In this document: positions 25,955 through 33,880 of the stretch, piece after piece
Layout: every line of letters starts with the position of its first letter
How positions within the stretch are numbered: position 1 is the stretch's first letter
Assembly (NCBI GenBank): GCA_945988915.1
Contig: CAMFTS010000002.1
Location: forward strand, 1-36,240
Length of the DNA stretch: 36,240 nucleotides
Origin: an uncultured Clostridia bacterium
Lineage (GTDB): Bacteria; Bacillota; Clostridia; Oscillospirales; Acutalibacteraceae
Reading direction: 5' to 3'
Program-made: the position numbers and the translations under genes
Notes under the pieces: generated by a model
Database searches by the model: none
What the model was told of the DNA's origin: nothing
Seen by the model: only the letters and a program-made list of their open reading frames with translations

Positions 25955-26501
25955 GATCTTTGGCCTCCTTTAATATTTCATTGTATAACGGTAAAAACCT
26001 ATTGCTCAACTTCATTAAGTCGTAGCATGTGCAGATTTTGTCTGCCAGAGTTAATATCATACCCTCCTTTGATTTCGGCGGTGCCAAATGAAGCGGCCAC
26101 ATATGAGAAAGTATCATATCCTGCTGTTTGTCGGTAAGTTCACCGAAGCAGAGCTCGGCATTTTTCTTTGCCTGTTTAGGATGATACCACGCATGAAGTT
26201 CATCGTGCTTCACTATATGCCAATCATATAGATAAAAATCATGCAACAACGACGCTCTTGTAGCCTCTTCAACACTGTATCCGTATAATAAATTTAATTT
26301 ATAAGCAATAAAAGACACAAAAACGCTGTGAAAATGACAGCTTATAATATTATGATGATGGAAATTTACCATTTCCTCAAATTTAGGATGATTAAGAATA
26401 TCTGCAACTTCATCAAGGTATCCGTCCAGATACTTCTTTTCTTCATCAACATTAAAATTAACAATAGAATTATATGCTTCTAATAATTTTGTTCTGTTCA
26501 T
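25944..26501 (-). CDS. HD-domain phosphohydrolase-like protein
   Basis: Probable metal-dependent phosphohydrolase of the HD superfamily; substrate unknown. I chose the second of two adjacent ATGs (26501, 185 residues), because AGAGG is 6 bases away; from the first (26504) it is only 3. Candidate metal ligands in order are His56/His58 in CHFHSV, the HD pair 87-88 in LLHDFYLYDW, a histidine near 103-107, His133 in LSHMWPLH, and Asp154 in LADKIC. HD proteins of similar length linked to CmpB-like membrane proteins are seen in clostridia, but I know no assigned function. The frame overlaps the next gene by 11 bases. Confidence 0.78.
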   Translation of the reverse strand: MNRTKLLEAYNSIVNFNVDEEKKYLDGYLDEVADILNHPKFEEMVNFHHHNIISCHFHSVFVSFIAYKLNLLYGYSVEEATRASLLHDFYLYDWHIVKHDELHAWYHPKQAKKNAELCFGELTDKQQDMILSHMWPLHLAPPKSKEGMILTLADKICTCYDLMKLSNRFLPLYNEILKEAKDRVN

Positions 26502-26529
26502 CATAAACCTCTTATAACAAATTCACTTG

Positions 26530-26558
26530 ATTATATACTGAATTATTATATAAATCAA
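26530..26558 (-). promoter_or_regulatory. Sigma-A-type promoter of the HD / CmpB-like pair
   Basis: TTGATT (26558-26553), a 17-base spacer, TATAAT (26535-26530) on the minus strand. The predicted start is near 26523, about 22 bases before the gene. Confidence 0.7.
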
Positions 26559-26578
26559 TAATAAAATTCAACAAATTA

Positions 26579-26604
26579 AAAAGCCGAGTTAATTCTCGGC
26601 TTTT
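26579..26604 (-). terminator. Intrinsic terminator after the D,D-carboxypeptidase gene
   Basis: Stem AAAAGCCGAG/CTCGGCTTTT (10 pairs, 6-base loop), followed on the minus strand by TTTAATTTG. It lies 18 bases after the stop at 26623. Confidence 0.8.
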
Positions 26605-26622
26605 AACGGTCAAAAAGCAATA

Positions 26623-28062
26623 TTATTTTTTACCCGTGGGTCTTTTTTTATTCGTATTTGCAGTTGTTTTTTTCTTTTGCGGTTGTTTACTGTTTATATT
26701 CTTTAAATTCTTAGCTCCCGAATACATCACAGGTCTTGTTCTGCCTTCGCTTCGTTTCATATTTTTTTCGTTTTGCTTTCTGAGCATAAAAAGATATGAA
26801 ATTCCGATTATTGACGCAAGAACAACAAGAATAATAAATACCGGTGATGTGACTACCACCTTAATCGCATGAAAAATCCAAAGAAATACATTTACGCTTA
26901 CATCCTCTGCCGCAACGAGGTCAACGGTTGCAATTACGCTGTCTGCATAAAGAATATTTGCTTTTCCGATTACCTCGCCTTTTTTTACGGGCGCATTTAT
27001 CTGCTTAGGAGTTTCTTTTTCGATGGGTTGAATTAAAACGCTGCCCTCATCGCTTCCCGTCGGAACAAGAGCCGTTACATCATTTGCGGGAATCAATCTT
27101 ACATGGTCGGCGTCAAAGGAAAGCTTAACATCAACAACTGTCACGATTTGAGAAACATCGGCAATTTTTTCAAGTCTGATATTTTCAAACACCCATTTAT
27201 AAAGGCGTTTTGACTCGGTAAATGCAAGGTTTTCTTTAGTTCCGTCTCCGTTAAGGTCCTTTGACGGAGCATTAAGAATAATACAACAGTAATTGTAGCC
27301 GTCTTTACTTGCTTTTGAAACTACACAGCATCCTGCCTTTTCCGTAGTTCCTGCTTTAATTCCTTGCACATATTTGTAATAATAAGTATGATAATTAGCA
27401 TTAATCAGCCAGTTGGAATTATAAAAATTGCGCTCGTCGCTTTTATTTGTCTTTTCAAGCGTATATTTGTTGGTATTACAAATTTCCATAAACGACGGCA
27501 AATTCACAGCATGCTTAACGATAAGCGCTAAATCCTTTGCTGTTGTGTATTGATTTTCCGAATCAAGTCCGTGCGGATTTTCAAAATGCGTATCGGTACA
27601 GCCTATTGATGCAACAAACTCATTCATCATCGCAACAAATTTTTCAATGTTTCCCCCGCCGATATAATCAGCAAGAATATTAGCTGATTCATTTGCAGAT
27701 TTCACCATAAGACAATACAACAGCTGTCTGACAGTTAACTCCTCATCTGCTTTTAAAACCGCAGGAGCTGATTTTGTTCCCCTTAAAAGCGAAATACAGT
27801 ATTCGGGAACAGTAATTTTCTGTTCAAGATTTTCACAATTCTCAAGTACAACAACCGCAGTTATTATTTTTGTAAGGGAAGCCATAGCTGTTTTTTTATT
27901 TGAATTCTTATCGAATATTACGGTTCCGTCATCAAGGCTGAAAAGCAATACAATATCAGCTTCGGTGTCAAGCTCGGAATTATAATTCGCCGACACCGGC
28001 AATATAAAAGCGGGAGAAATAAAAATTAAAACAGTAAGCAACAAACTGATGAATCTTTTCAC
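26623..28062 (-). CDS. D-alanyl-D-alanine carboxypeptidase (penicillin-binding protein, S11)
   Basis: Trims the terminal D-Ala from peptidoglycan stem peptides outside the membrane. I chose GTG at 28062 (479 residues), with AAGGGGG 6 bases upstream; this gives a clean signal peptide MKRFISLLLTVLIF ending near VSA-N (25/26). An upstream in-frame TTG at 28083 has no such site. Active-site motifs are SLTK (62-65, nucleophile Ser62), SAN (122-124) and KAGT (236-239, where most family members have KTG). A beta-rich C-terminal domain follows (about 280-380), then one membrane segment (about 400-425, VFIILVVLASIIGISYLFML) and a strongly basic tail, so the protein is anchored at its C-terminus by a full transmembrane span rather than the usual amphipathic helix. 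The sequence is DacF/DacB-like. Confidence 0.9.
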   Translation of the reverse strand: MKRFISLLLTVLIFISPAFILPVSANYNSELDTEADIVLLFSLDDGTVIFDKNSNKKTAMASLTKIITAVVVLENCENLEQKITVPEYCISLLRGTKSAPAVLKADEELTVRQLLYCLMVKSANESANILADYIGGGNIEKFVAMMNEFVASIGCTDTHFENPHGLDSENQYTTAKDLALIVKHAVNLPSFMEICNTNKYTLEKTNKSDERNFYNSNWLINANYHTYYYKYVQGIKAGTTEKAGCCVVSKASKDGYNYCCIILNAPSKDLNGDGTKENLAFTESKRLYKWVFENIRLEKIADVSQIVTVVDVKLSFDADHVRLIPANDVTALVPTGSDEGSVLIQPIEKETPKQINAPVKKGEVIGKANILYADSVIATVDLVAAEDVSVNVFLWIFHAIKVVVTSPVFIILVVLASIIGISYLFMLRKQNEKNMKRSEGRTRPVMYSGAKNLKNINSKQPQKKKTTANTNKKRPTGKK

Positions 28063-28073
28063 AATAATCCCCC

Positions 28074-28102
28074 TTGAAAACAAAGTAAAAAAAGTGTATT
28101 AT
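28074..28102 (+). promoter_or_regulatory. Promoter of the metallophosphoesterase gene
   Basis: TTGAAA (28074-28079), a 17-base spacer, TATTAT (28097-28102). The predicted start is near 28109, the same point as the start of the opposite transcript from 28116-28144. Confidence 0.55.
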
Positions 28103-28115
28103 AAATATGCAATTT

Positions 28116-28144
28116 ATTATAGCAAAGAAATATGTAAATATCAA
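28116..28144 (-). promoter_or_regulatory. Sigma-A-type promoter of the D,D-carboxypeptidase gene
   Basis: TTGATA (28144-28139), a 17-base spacer, TATAAT (28121-28116) on the minus strand. The predicted start is near 28109, giving a leader of about 47 bases. Confidence 0.7.
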
Positions 28145-28168
28145 TTATATTTTAAGGATGTGTAAAAT

Positions 28169-28861
28169 TTGATTTTTATCACAGGCGACACTCACGGAGA
28201 AATCGACAGATTATCATCTTCAAAGCTCAAGCATCTTAAAGAGGGCGATACGCTTATTATTTGCGGAGACTTCGGTTTTATTTGGGATGACAGCAAAAAA
28301 GAGCAGAAGCTTATCCGTCAGCTCGGTAAAAGAAAATATAATATTTGCTTTATTGACGGCACACACGAGAATTTTTCATTGCTTAACAACTATGAAGTAA
28401 GTGCTTGGAAAGGCGGAAAAGTTCATAAAATATATGATAATCTTTACCATCTTATGAGAGGTCAGGTTTACACTATTGAGGGTAAAAGAATATTCACAAT
28501 GGGCGGCGGTGAAAGTCCTGATATTGATATCAGAACTGAAGAAAACGGTTGGTCTAAAGAAGAAATTCCGACTCAGGAGGAGCTTATTGAGGGTGCACAA
28601 AACCTTGAAAAATACGATTATACGATAGATTACATTGTAACTCACGAGCCCCCTACCAAAATCAAGGGATTTTTACAGATGAACGATTATGATAATCTTC
28701 GTGTTTCGGCTCTTAACGCTTATTTTGAAGAGCTTTCACATTCCTGTAAATTTAACAGATGGTTCTTCGGCAGTCTTCATATGGACAAATATATTTCAAC
28801 GACTCACATTTCGGTATTTAAAAGCATAATTGATGCAGAAACCGGCGAAAAGATTAATTGA
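28169..28861 (+). CDS. Calcineurin-like metallophosphoesterase, TTG start
   Basis: Cytoplasmic (no signal or membrane segment), two-metal phosphoesterase; substrate unknown. The 230-residue protein shows the family motifs in order: GDTHGE (6-11), CGDFGF (32-37), GTHEN (64-68), GGGES (112-116), THEPP (158-162) and GSLHMD (201-206). The usual GNHE reads GTHE, so the conserved asparagine is a threonine. The start codon is TTG at 28169, with AAGGA about 10 bases upstream; there is no better in-frame start, because the GDTHG motif begins at residue 6. It is a single-gene transcription unit with its own promoter and terminator. Confidence 0.85.
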   Translation: MIFITGDTHGEIDRLSSSKLKHLKEGDTLIICGDFGFIWDDSKKEQKLIRQLGKRKYNICFIDGTHENFSLLNNYEVSAWKGGKVHKIYDNLYHLMRGQVYTIEGKRIFTMGGGESPDIDIRTEENGWSKEEIPTQEELIEGAQNLEKYDYTIDYIVTHEPPTKIKGFLQMNDYDNLRVSALNAYFEELSHSCKFNRWFFGSLHMDKYISTTHISVFKSIIDAETGEKIN

Positions 28862-28868
28862 GCATAGA

Positions 28869-28901
28869 TTAACGGGTAAGGCGTTATGCCTTACCCGTTA
28901 A
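28869..28901 (+). terminator. Intrinsic terminator after the metallophosphoesterase gene
   Basis: A 14-base-pair perfect stem (TTAACGGGTAAGGC with its complement), 5-base loop, followed by TTATTTTTTATTT on the plus strand. There is no T-run on the other side, so the convergent symporter gene is served poorly by it. Confidence 0.9.
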
Positions 28902-28913
28902 TTATTTTTTATT

Positions 28914-30314
28914 TCAAGCATTCTTTTCTTCCGCTCTTTTTTCTATGATATAATCGTGTACCTTATCAGCAAGATCGCCATAGATTTTGAATTTCTTTCT
29001 GAATACAAAAAGTGATGCCGTAAGGAAGATTATCGGCGCACCGAAAGCAAGTAATCCGATACCTGTCTTTGTTCCTTCAGAGAACATTCCTGCCTTGTTC
29101 TGCGCATTGTAATTCATCATCCAGAGCGTACCGAAAAGTACTATTGTTTGTATTGTATATGCCATCTTCTGCAAAAAGCCCTTCATTGAGAAGGTTATGC
29201 TTTCATTTCTTATTCCGTTCTTGTATTCTCCGTAGTCAACAATATCTGCCAGGAATATTGTCTGTGAAACGAACATTGAAGAAATACCTATTGACGCAAT
29301 AATATAGCAAAAATCAAGAACTATCGGTAACTTGATAAAAGCGCCGAATGTGAGCATTAAAGCATATCCGACTATTGAAATTACGAGAGATATTGTGTAA
29401 GTTGTTCGTTTTGAAAATTTCTGCGAAAGTACGGGAACAACAAAAAGACCGAGTATTGAGCCGACTGCTCCGATAGTTCCGAAAAGAGACTGTTTCGTAG
29501 GATCGCCAAGTGCATCGGAGAAATAATATGCCGCTGTTGAGCTTGTGAGATACCAACCCGCATTTGAAAGCATAGCGAATATCATAAATACTACAAGCTG
29601 GTCGTTTGATTTAATAACTCTGAATATCTGTTTTAAGCTGAATTTTTGCTTTTTATTATATACAACATTTGTTTCCTTTGTTGTAAGCACGCAGATAAGT
29701 GAGAAAAATACAAGAGCTATGCCACAGATAATTGCCCATTTTGAAAAGCCTGACGCTGAATAGCCTTTATCTGTTTTCTGTTCCAAATCACTTGCAAGCA
29801 ACGGGCAGATAATGGGTGTCAGAATTGATATTATTCCCTGGCCCAAGCCTGAAAAGGTTCTTGCTACCGTTGCAACAAGGTTTCTTTCTTTTTCTTCGCT
29901 CGTGAACGACGGAACCATTGACCAATAAGGTATATCCGCCATTGTGTTTGTCATACCCCAAAGAATATACATTACTGCAATGTAAATACAGAGCTTCATA
30001 CCGCTCAATCCAAAGGATGTAAACAATAATGAAAGTACTACTGCATTGGAAATTGCTCCGATTAAAATCCACGGACGGTACTTGCCGAATTTAGTTTTTG
30101 TATTGTCAACGATTGTACCCATCATCGGGTCGTTGATGCCGTCCCAGATTCTTGCAATCGGTGTGAGAACGAGCAAAAACGCCTCGGGAATATTAAGCAC
30201 GCTTGAAAGATAATACGAAAGGTATGTATAAAACATACCGTAGCTTAAATCAAGACCTATTGCCCCGACTCCGTAGCCTAATTTGCTCTTAATAAACTTC
30301 AACTGTTCTTTCAT
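28914..30314 (-). CDS. GPH-family sugar:cation symporter
   Basis: Twelve-span transporter of the glycoside-pentoside-hexuronide:cation symporter family (MelB-like), importing a sugar with Na+ or H+. The 466-residue length is typical. The signature is clear: RIWDGINDPMMGTIVDNT (55-72) with the acidic residues that form the cation site in MelB, then KFGKYRPWILIG (75-86). A long cytoplasmic loop (around TKETNVVYNKKQKFSLKQIF) separates the two halves. No glycosidase or sugar regulator is next to it, so the substrate cannot be guessed. Its ATG shares one base with the stop of the upstream gene (TAATG), so it is co-translated with the O-antigen-ligase-like gene. Confidence 0.9.
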   Translation of the reverse strand: MKEQLKFIKSKLGYGVGAIGLDLSYGMFYTYLSYYLSSVLNIPEAFLLVLTPIARIWDGINDPMMGTIVDNTKTKFGKYRPWILIGAISNAVVLSLLFTSFGLSGMKLCIYIAVMYILWGMTNTMADIPYWSMVPSFTSEEKERNLVATVARTFSGLGQGIISILTPIICPLLASDLEQKTDKGYSASGFSKWAIICGIALVFFSLICVLTTKETNVVYNKKQKFSLKQIFRVIKSNDQLVVFMIFAMLSNAGWYLTSSTAAYYFSDALGDPTKQSLFGTIGAVGSILGLFVVPVLSQKFSKRTTYTISLVISIVGYALMLTFGAFIKLPIVLDFCYIIASIGISSMFVSQTIFLADIVDYGEYKNGIRNESITFSMKGFLQKMAYTIQTIVLFGTLWMMNYNAQNKAGMFSEGTKTGIGLLAFGAPIIFLTASLFVFRKKFKIYGDLADKVHDYIIEKRAEEKNA

Positions 30315-31606
30315 TATACTGTCTGACCTACTTTCACTGCTTCTGACTCTGCCTTCTTAGCGAGCTTTTCTTTATTTCGCTTGCAGGCTCTCTTGATTGC
30401 CGCTATGCATCCGAGAAGAACTGCAAAATATAGTATTTCTTTTACCGTACTCAATGTACTTTCAAAAATTGACATTGAAAGAAAGCCTACCAAAGATGAT
30501 ACAAAAGCTATTGCGTATCTCTTATACCAACCGTGGCTTCTGCAGAGATAAAGGACATCGGTTATTATTACCGCTACAAAGGCAGTAAATATAACTGTTC
30601 CGATTATTCCGCCCTCTGTAACCACTTCAACAAAAAGATTGTGCGCATGTGAAAACTCTATTGATTTTGACAACAGGTATTCATTAACATTTCCGCTTCC
30701 TGCGCCTAAACCGAGCAAAGCATTTTCTTTAAATGCTTTAAAGCAAATTTTCCAAAGTTCAAATCTGTAATTTGTTGAAAGGTCGTCACTTGTAGCGACA
30801 CCTCTTCGTTCAAATAATACAGCAAGAAGAATTACAGCAGTAACCAAGGCCGCACCCGACATAAACTTTGCAGGCTTTTTTCCTGCAAATGAAAGCATCA
30901 TAAAGGAAAGTACAACGGCAACTGCTGCTCCTCTCAGGAAAGTAAACATTATTCCGAAGAAGATGAATACTCCCGCAACAAGTGAAAGTGTGCGGCGTTT
31001 CTTGGTCGTTGCATAAAAAGAACAGAAAGCTGCCAACGGGAATGCCATTACAAGAAAGGTTGCAAGAACAAGAGGACTGTTAAAACAGCCTGAAGTTCTG
31101 TCAATGGTATCCTCAAAAAACACATTGTAACGCATTAAGTTATAAATAACAGTATCTGCTTTTTCATAAATCGGGCTTGGGAAATACTGCGACTTGCCTA
31201 TCGCCATAAAAGCCATCTGAATTATAGCCACAATGCTGTTCAGCGCAGCCGAGCCGACAAAACAGAGCATAATATTTTCAAGTCTGTCTCTTGAGTCAGA
31301 CATACTTGCAACAAGCAAAAATACAAGAAGCGCACAAGTCCAAGTAACACCGGAAGCAATACTTGCAAGCTTTACCTGAGCCCAAATCGCGCTTAAAAAC
31401 ATATATACAATATAAACCGCCATTACCTTTGCGGTTCTGCCCGCAGTAATAGCATCTCTCTGCTTTTTTTCCATAAGAAAATAAATTGCCAATACAATAA
31501 CCGAAACAAGCGCAAGATACTCAGGTAAAAGGCTTCCGAATAAAACTGCTATTGTTAATAATTTATAATAAACCGAATAGTGCTTTTCTTTTAAATAATT
31601 AAGCAT
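30314..31606 (-). CDS. O-antigen ligase / polymerase-like membrane protein
   Basis: A 430-residue protein with about ten to twelve hydrophobic segments, of the Wzy/WaaL (O-antigen ligase) family. Features of the family are the large extracytoplasmic loop (about 272-322) containing YRFELWKICF (Arg281) and FSHAHNLFVEVVTEGG (His320, His322), and an arginine after a membrane segment in TFLRGA (Arg225). In Gram-positive bacteria such proteins polymerise or ligate surface polysaccharides, or glycosylate surface proteins. No glycosyltransferases or flippase are nearby, so the glycan is unknown. GGAGG lies about 10 bases before the ATG. The C-terminal tail is Lys/Glu-rich. Confidence 0.8.
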   Translation of the reverse strand: MLNYLKEKHYSVYYKLLTIAVLFGSLLPEYLALVSVIVLAIYFLMEKKQRDAITAGRTAKVMAVYIVYMFLSAIWAQVKLASIASGVTWTCALLVFLLVASMSDSRDRLENIMLCFVGSAALNSIVAIIQMAFMAIGKSQYFPSPIYEKADTVIYNLMRYNVFFEDTIDRTSGCFNSPLVLATFLVMAFPLAAFCSFYATTKKRRTLSLVAGVFIFFGIMFTFLRGAAVAVVLSFMMLSFAGKKPAKFMSGAALVTAVILLAVLFERRGVATSDDLSTNYRFELWKICFKAFKENALLGLGAGSGNVNEYLLSKSIEFSHAHNLFVEVVTEGGIIGTVIFTAFVAVIITDVLYLCRSHGWYKRYAIAFVSSLVGFLSMSIFESTLSTVKEILYFAVLLGCIAAIKRACKRNKEKLAKKAESEAVKVGQTV

Positions 31607-31644
31607 ATTTCGCTTTCCTCCGAAAACGCGTTATAGTAATTTGT

Positions 31645-31673
31645 ATAATATCATACTTTCTATAAAAAAACAA
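31645..31673 (-). promoter_or_regulatory. Probable promoter of the O-antigen-ligase-like gene
   Basis: TTGTTT (31673-31668), a 17-base spacer, TATTAT (31650-31645) on the minus strand, about 40 bases before the ATG. The region is AT-rich, so this is a moderate match only. Confidence 0.5.
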
Positions 31674-31754
31674 TATTATAAAAGTATATAGCTAATCATC
31701 TTTTAACAAATTTTTTAACAAATATTACTAAATTATGAATTTTTTAAAAAAGGG

Positions 31755-31782
31755 TTGATTTTTTCTATATATTGGCTAAAAT
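31755..31782 (+). promoter_or_regulatory. Sigma-A-type promoter of groES-groEL
   Basis: TTGATT (31755-31760), a 16-base spacer, TAAAAT (31777-31782). The predicted start is near 31789, at the left arm of the CIRCE operator. Confidence 0.7.
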
Positions 31783-31787
31783 ATATA

Positions 31788-31814
31788 TTAGCACTCGGGA
31801 TTAAAGAGTGCTAA
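31788..31814. promoter_or_regulatory. CIRCE operator (HrcA binding site)
   Basis: TTAGCACTC, a 9-base spacer, GAGTGCTAA: an exact match to the CIRCE consensus. The repressor HrcA binds it and releases it on heat shock when GroEL is busy. It overlaps the transcription start and lies 38 bases before groES. hrcA itself is not in the window. Confidence 0.97.
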
Positions 31815-31852
31815 AATCATCAATAATATTTTATATATAGGAGGATTTTATT

Positions 31853-32137
31853 ATGAAAATCAAACCGTTAGCAGACAGAGTTGTTCTCAAAGCTGTTGAG
31901 CTTGAGGAAACTACAAAGAGCGGAATCATTCTTGCCGCTTCAGCTCAGGAAAAGCCTCAGGTTTCAGAGGTAGTTGCCGTTGGTCCCGGCGGAGTAATTG
32001 ACGGAAAAGAAGTTAAAATGTACGTTAAGGTCGGCGACAAGGTAATTTCAGGAAAATACACAGGCACTGAAGTAAAAATCGACGATGTCGATTACACTAT
32101 AGTTCGTCAGGCTGATATTCTTGCAGTTGTAGAATAA
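31853..32137 (+). CDS. groES: Co-chaperonin GroES
   Basis: Forms the heptameric lid of the GroEL folding chamber. At 94 residues it has the normal length. It has the N-terminal IKPLADRVVLK strand, the mobile loop EETTKSGIIL (18-27) that touches GroEL, and the EVVAVGPGG roof segment. AGGAGG lies upstream of the ATG. It is the first gene of the operon, under CIRCE control. Confidence 0.98.
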   Translation: MKIKPLADRVVLKAVELEETTKSGIILAASAQEKPQVSEVVAVGPGGVIDGKEVKMYVKVGDKVISGKYTGTEVKIDDVDYTIVRQADILAVVE

Positions 32138-32157
32138 TTTTTTGGAGGTAATTTACA

Positions 32158-33795
32158 ATGGCTAAACAGATTATTTACGGTGAAGAAGCTCGCAAAGCAT
32201 TACAGGCCGGTATTGACAAGTTAAGCAATACAGTAAAGATTACACTTGGCCCTAAAGGCAGAAATGTAGTTCTTGACAGAAAATACGGCGCTCCCCTTAT
32301 CACAAACGACGGCGTTACAATCGCTAAAGAGGTTGAACTTGAGGACGCATTTGAAAATATGGGCGCACAGCTCGTAAAAGAAGTTGCAACAAAGACAAAC
32401 GATGTTGCAGGTGACGGTACAACTACTGCTACTCTTCTTGCACAGGCTCTCGTTCGTGAAGGTATGAAGAATGTTGCGGCAGGCGCTAACCCTATGGTTG
32501 TTAAAAAAGGTATGCAAATGGCAGTTGACGCAGCAGTTGACGCTATCAAATCAAACGCAAAGCCGGTTAAGTCATCAGACGACATTGCAAGAATCGCTAC
32601 AATTTCCGCTGCTGACGAGTTCGTAGGCAAGCTTATCGCTGACGCTATGGAAAAGGTTACTGCTGACGGTGTTATCACAATAGAAGAATCAAAGACTTCA
32701 GAAACATATTCAGATGTTGTTGAAGGTATGCAGTTCGACCGCGGTTATATTTCACCGTATATGGTAACAGATACAGACAAGATGGAAGCTGTTCTTGACG
32801 ACGCTTTCATTCTCATTACAGACAAAAAGATTTCTGCAATTCAGGAAGTTCTTCCTTTGCTTGAAAAAATTGTTCAGGCAGGTCAGAAGCTCGTTATTAT
32901 TGCTGAAGATGTTGAGGGCGAGGCTCTTTCAACTATTCTTGTCAATAAGCTCCGCGGCACATTTACCTGCGTTTGCGTAAAGGCTCCCGGCTTCGGTGAC
33001 AGAAGAAAAGAAATGCTTCAGGATATCGCAATTCTTACAGGCGGTCAGGTTATTACATCAGACCTCGGACTCGAGCTTAAAGATACCGATATCAATATGC
33101 TCGGTCGCGCAAAGCAGATTAAGATTTCTAAGGAAACAACAACAATTGTTGACGGTGCAGGCAAAAAAGCTGATATCAAAGCAAGAGTTGCTCAGATTAA
33201 GAGCCAGATTGAAGCTACAACATCAGAATTTGACCGTGAAAAGCTTCAGGAAAGACTTGCTAAGCTTGCAGGCGGTGTTGCAGTTATCCGCGTAGGTGCA
33301 GCAACCGAAACAGAAATGAAAGAGAAAAAGCTTCGCATTGAAGACGCTCTTGCAGCTACAAAGGCTGCTGTTGAAGAAGGCTGTGTAGCAGGCGGCGGCG
33401 TTGCACTTCTCAACGCAATTCCGGAAGTTTCAAAGTTACTTTCAACTGAAGACTCTGACCTTAAGACAGGTATAAATATTGTTGTTAAGGCAATTGAAGA
33501 GCCTGTTCGTCAGATTGCAAACAATGCAGGTCTTGAAGGCTCTGTAATTGTTAACGAAATTATGGCTTCAAAGAAGAAAGGCTACGGCTTTGACTTCGCA
33601 AGCGAAAACTATGTTGATATGTTCAAGGCAGGTATTCTTGATCCTGCAAAGGTAACGCGTTCTGCTCTTCAGAATGCCGCTTCTGTTGCAGCTATGGTTC
33701 TTACAACAGAATCACTTGTAACAGATATCCCCGACCCTCAGGCTGATGCTGCTGCAGCTGCTGCAATGGCACAGGCAGGCGGCGGAATGTATTAA
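32158..33795 (+). CDS. groEL: Chaperonin GroEL
   Basis: ATP-dependent folding chamber, a double ring of 14 subunits. The 545-residue protein is full length: TLGPKGRNVVLD near residue 30, the nucleotide-binding VAGDGTTTATLLAQ near 85-98, the AATKAAVEEGCVAGGGVALL segment of the equatorial domain near residue 410, and a C-terminal tail ending AGGGMY in place of long GGM repeats. GGAGG lies 9-10 bases before the ATG. It starts 20 bases after groES. Confidence 0.98.
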   Translation: MAKQIIYGEEARKALQAGIDKLSNTVKITLGPKGRNVVLDRKYGAPLITNDGVTIAKEVELEDAFENMGAQLVKEVATKTNDVAGDGTTTATLLAQALVREGMKNVAAGANPMVVKKGMQMAVDAAVDAIKSNAKPVKSSDDIARIATISAADEFVGKLIADAMEKVTADGVITIEESKTSETYSDVVEGMQFDRGYISPYMVTDTDKMEAVLDDAFILITDKKISAIQEVLPLLEKIVQAGQKLVIIAEDVEGEALSTILVNKLRGTFTCVCVKAPGFGDRRKEMLQDIAILTGGQVITSDLGLELKDTDINMLGRAKQIKISKETTTIVDGAGKKADIKARVAQIKSQIEATTSEFDREKLQERLAKLAGGVAVIRVGAATETEMKEKKLRIEDALAATKAAVEEGCVAGGGVALLNAIPEVSKLLSTEDSDLKTGINIVVKAIEEPVRQIANNAGLEGSVIVNEIMASKKKGYGFDFASENYVDMFKAGILDPAKVTRSALQNAASVAAMVLTTESLVTDIPDPQADAAAAAAMAQAGGGMY

Positions 33796-33812
33796 TAATA
33801 TAATCAATATAT

Positions 33813-33861
33813 AAAAACAAAAACGGGACGCAAACAATGCTTGCGTCCCGTTTTTGTTTTT
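33813..33861. terminator. Bidirectional terminator between groEL and pheT
   Basis: A perfect 21-base-pair inverted repeat with a 7-base loop. The core CGGGACGCAA and its complement are flanked by A-runs and T-runs on both sides (TTTTTGTTTTT), so it can stop transcription in both directions between the converging genes. Confidence 0.95.
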
Positions 33862-33880
33862 ATACTGTTGTTTGTAATTA

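Noticed and set aside
31701..31723. TTTTAACAAAT twice with a 12-base period upstream of groES
   Set aside because: Only two copies in very AT-rich sequence; no link to a known operator. CIRCE already explains control of the operon.
32175..32678. Long antisense open frame opposite groEL (167 codons)
   Set aside because: Shadow of the biased codon use of groEL; no ribosome binding site, and the sense frame is a certain gene.
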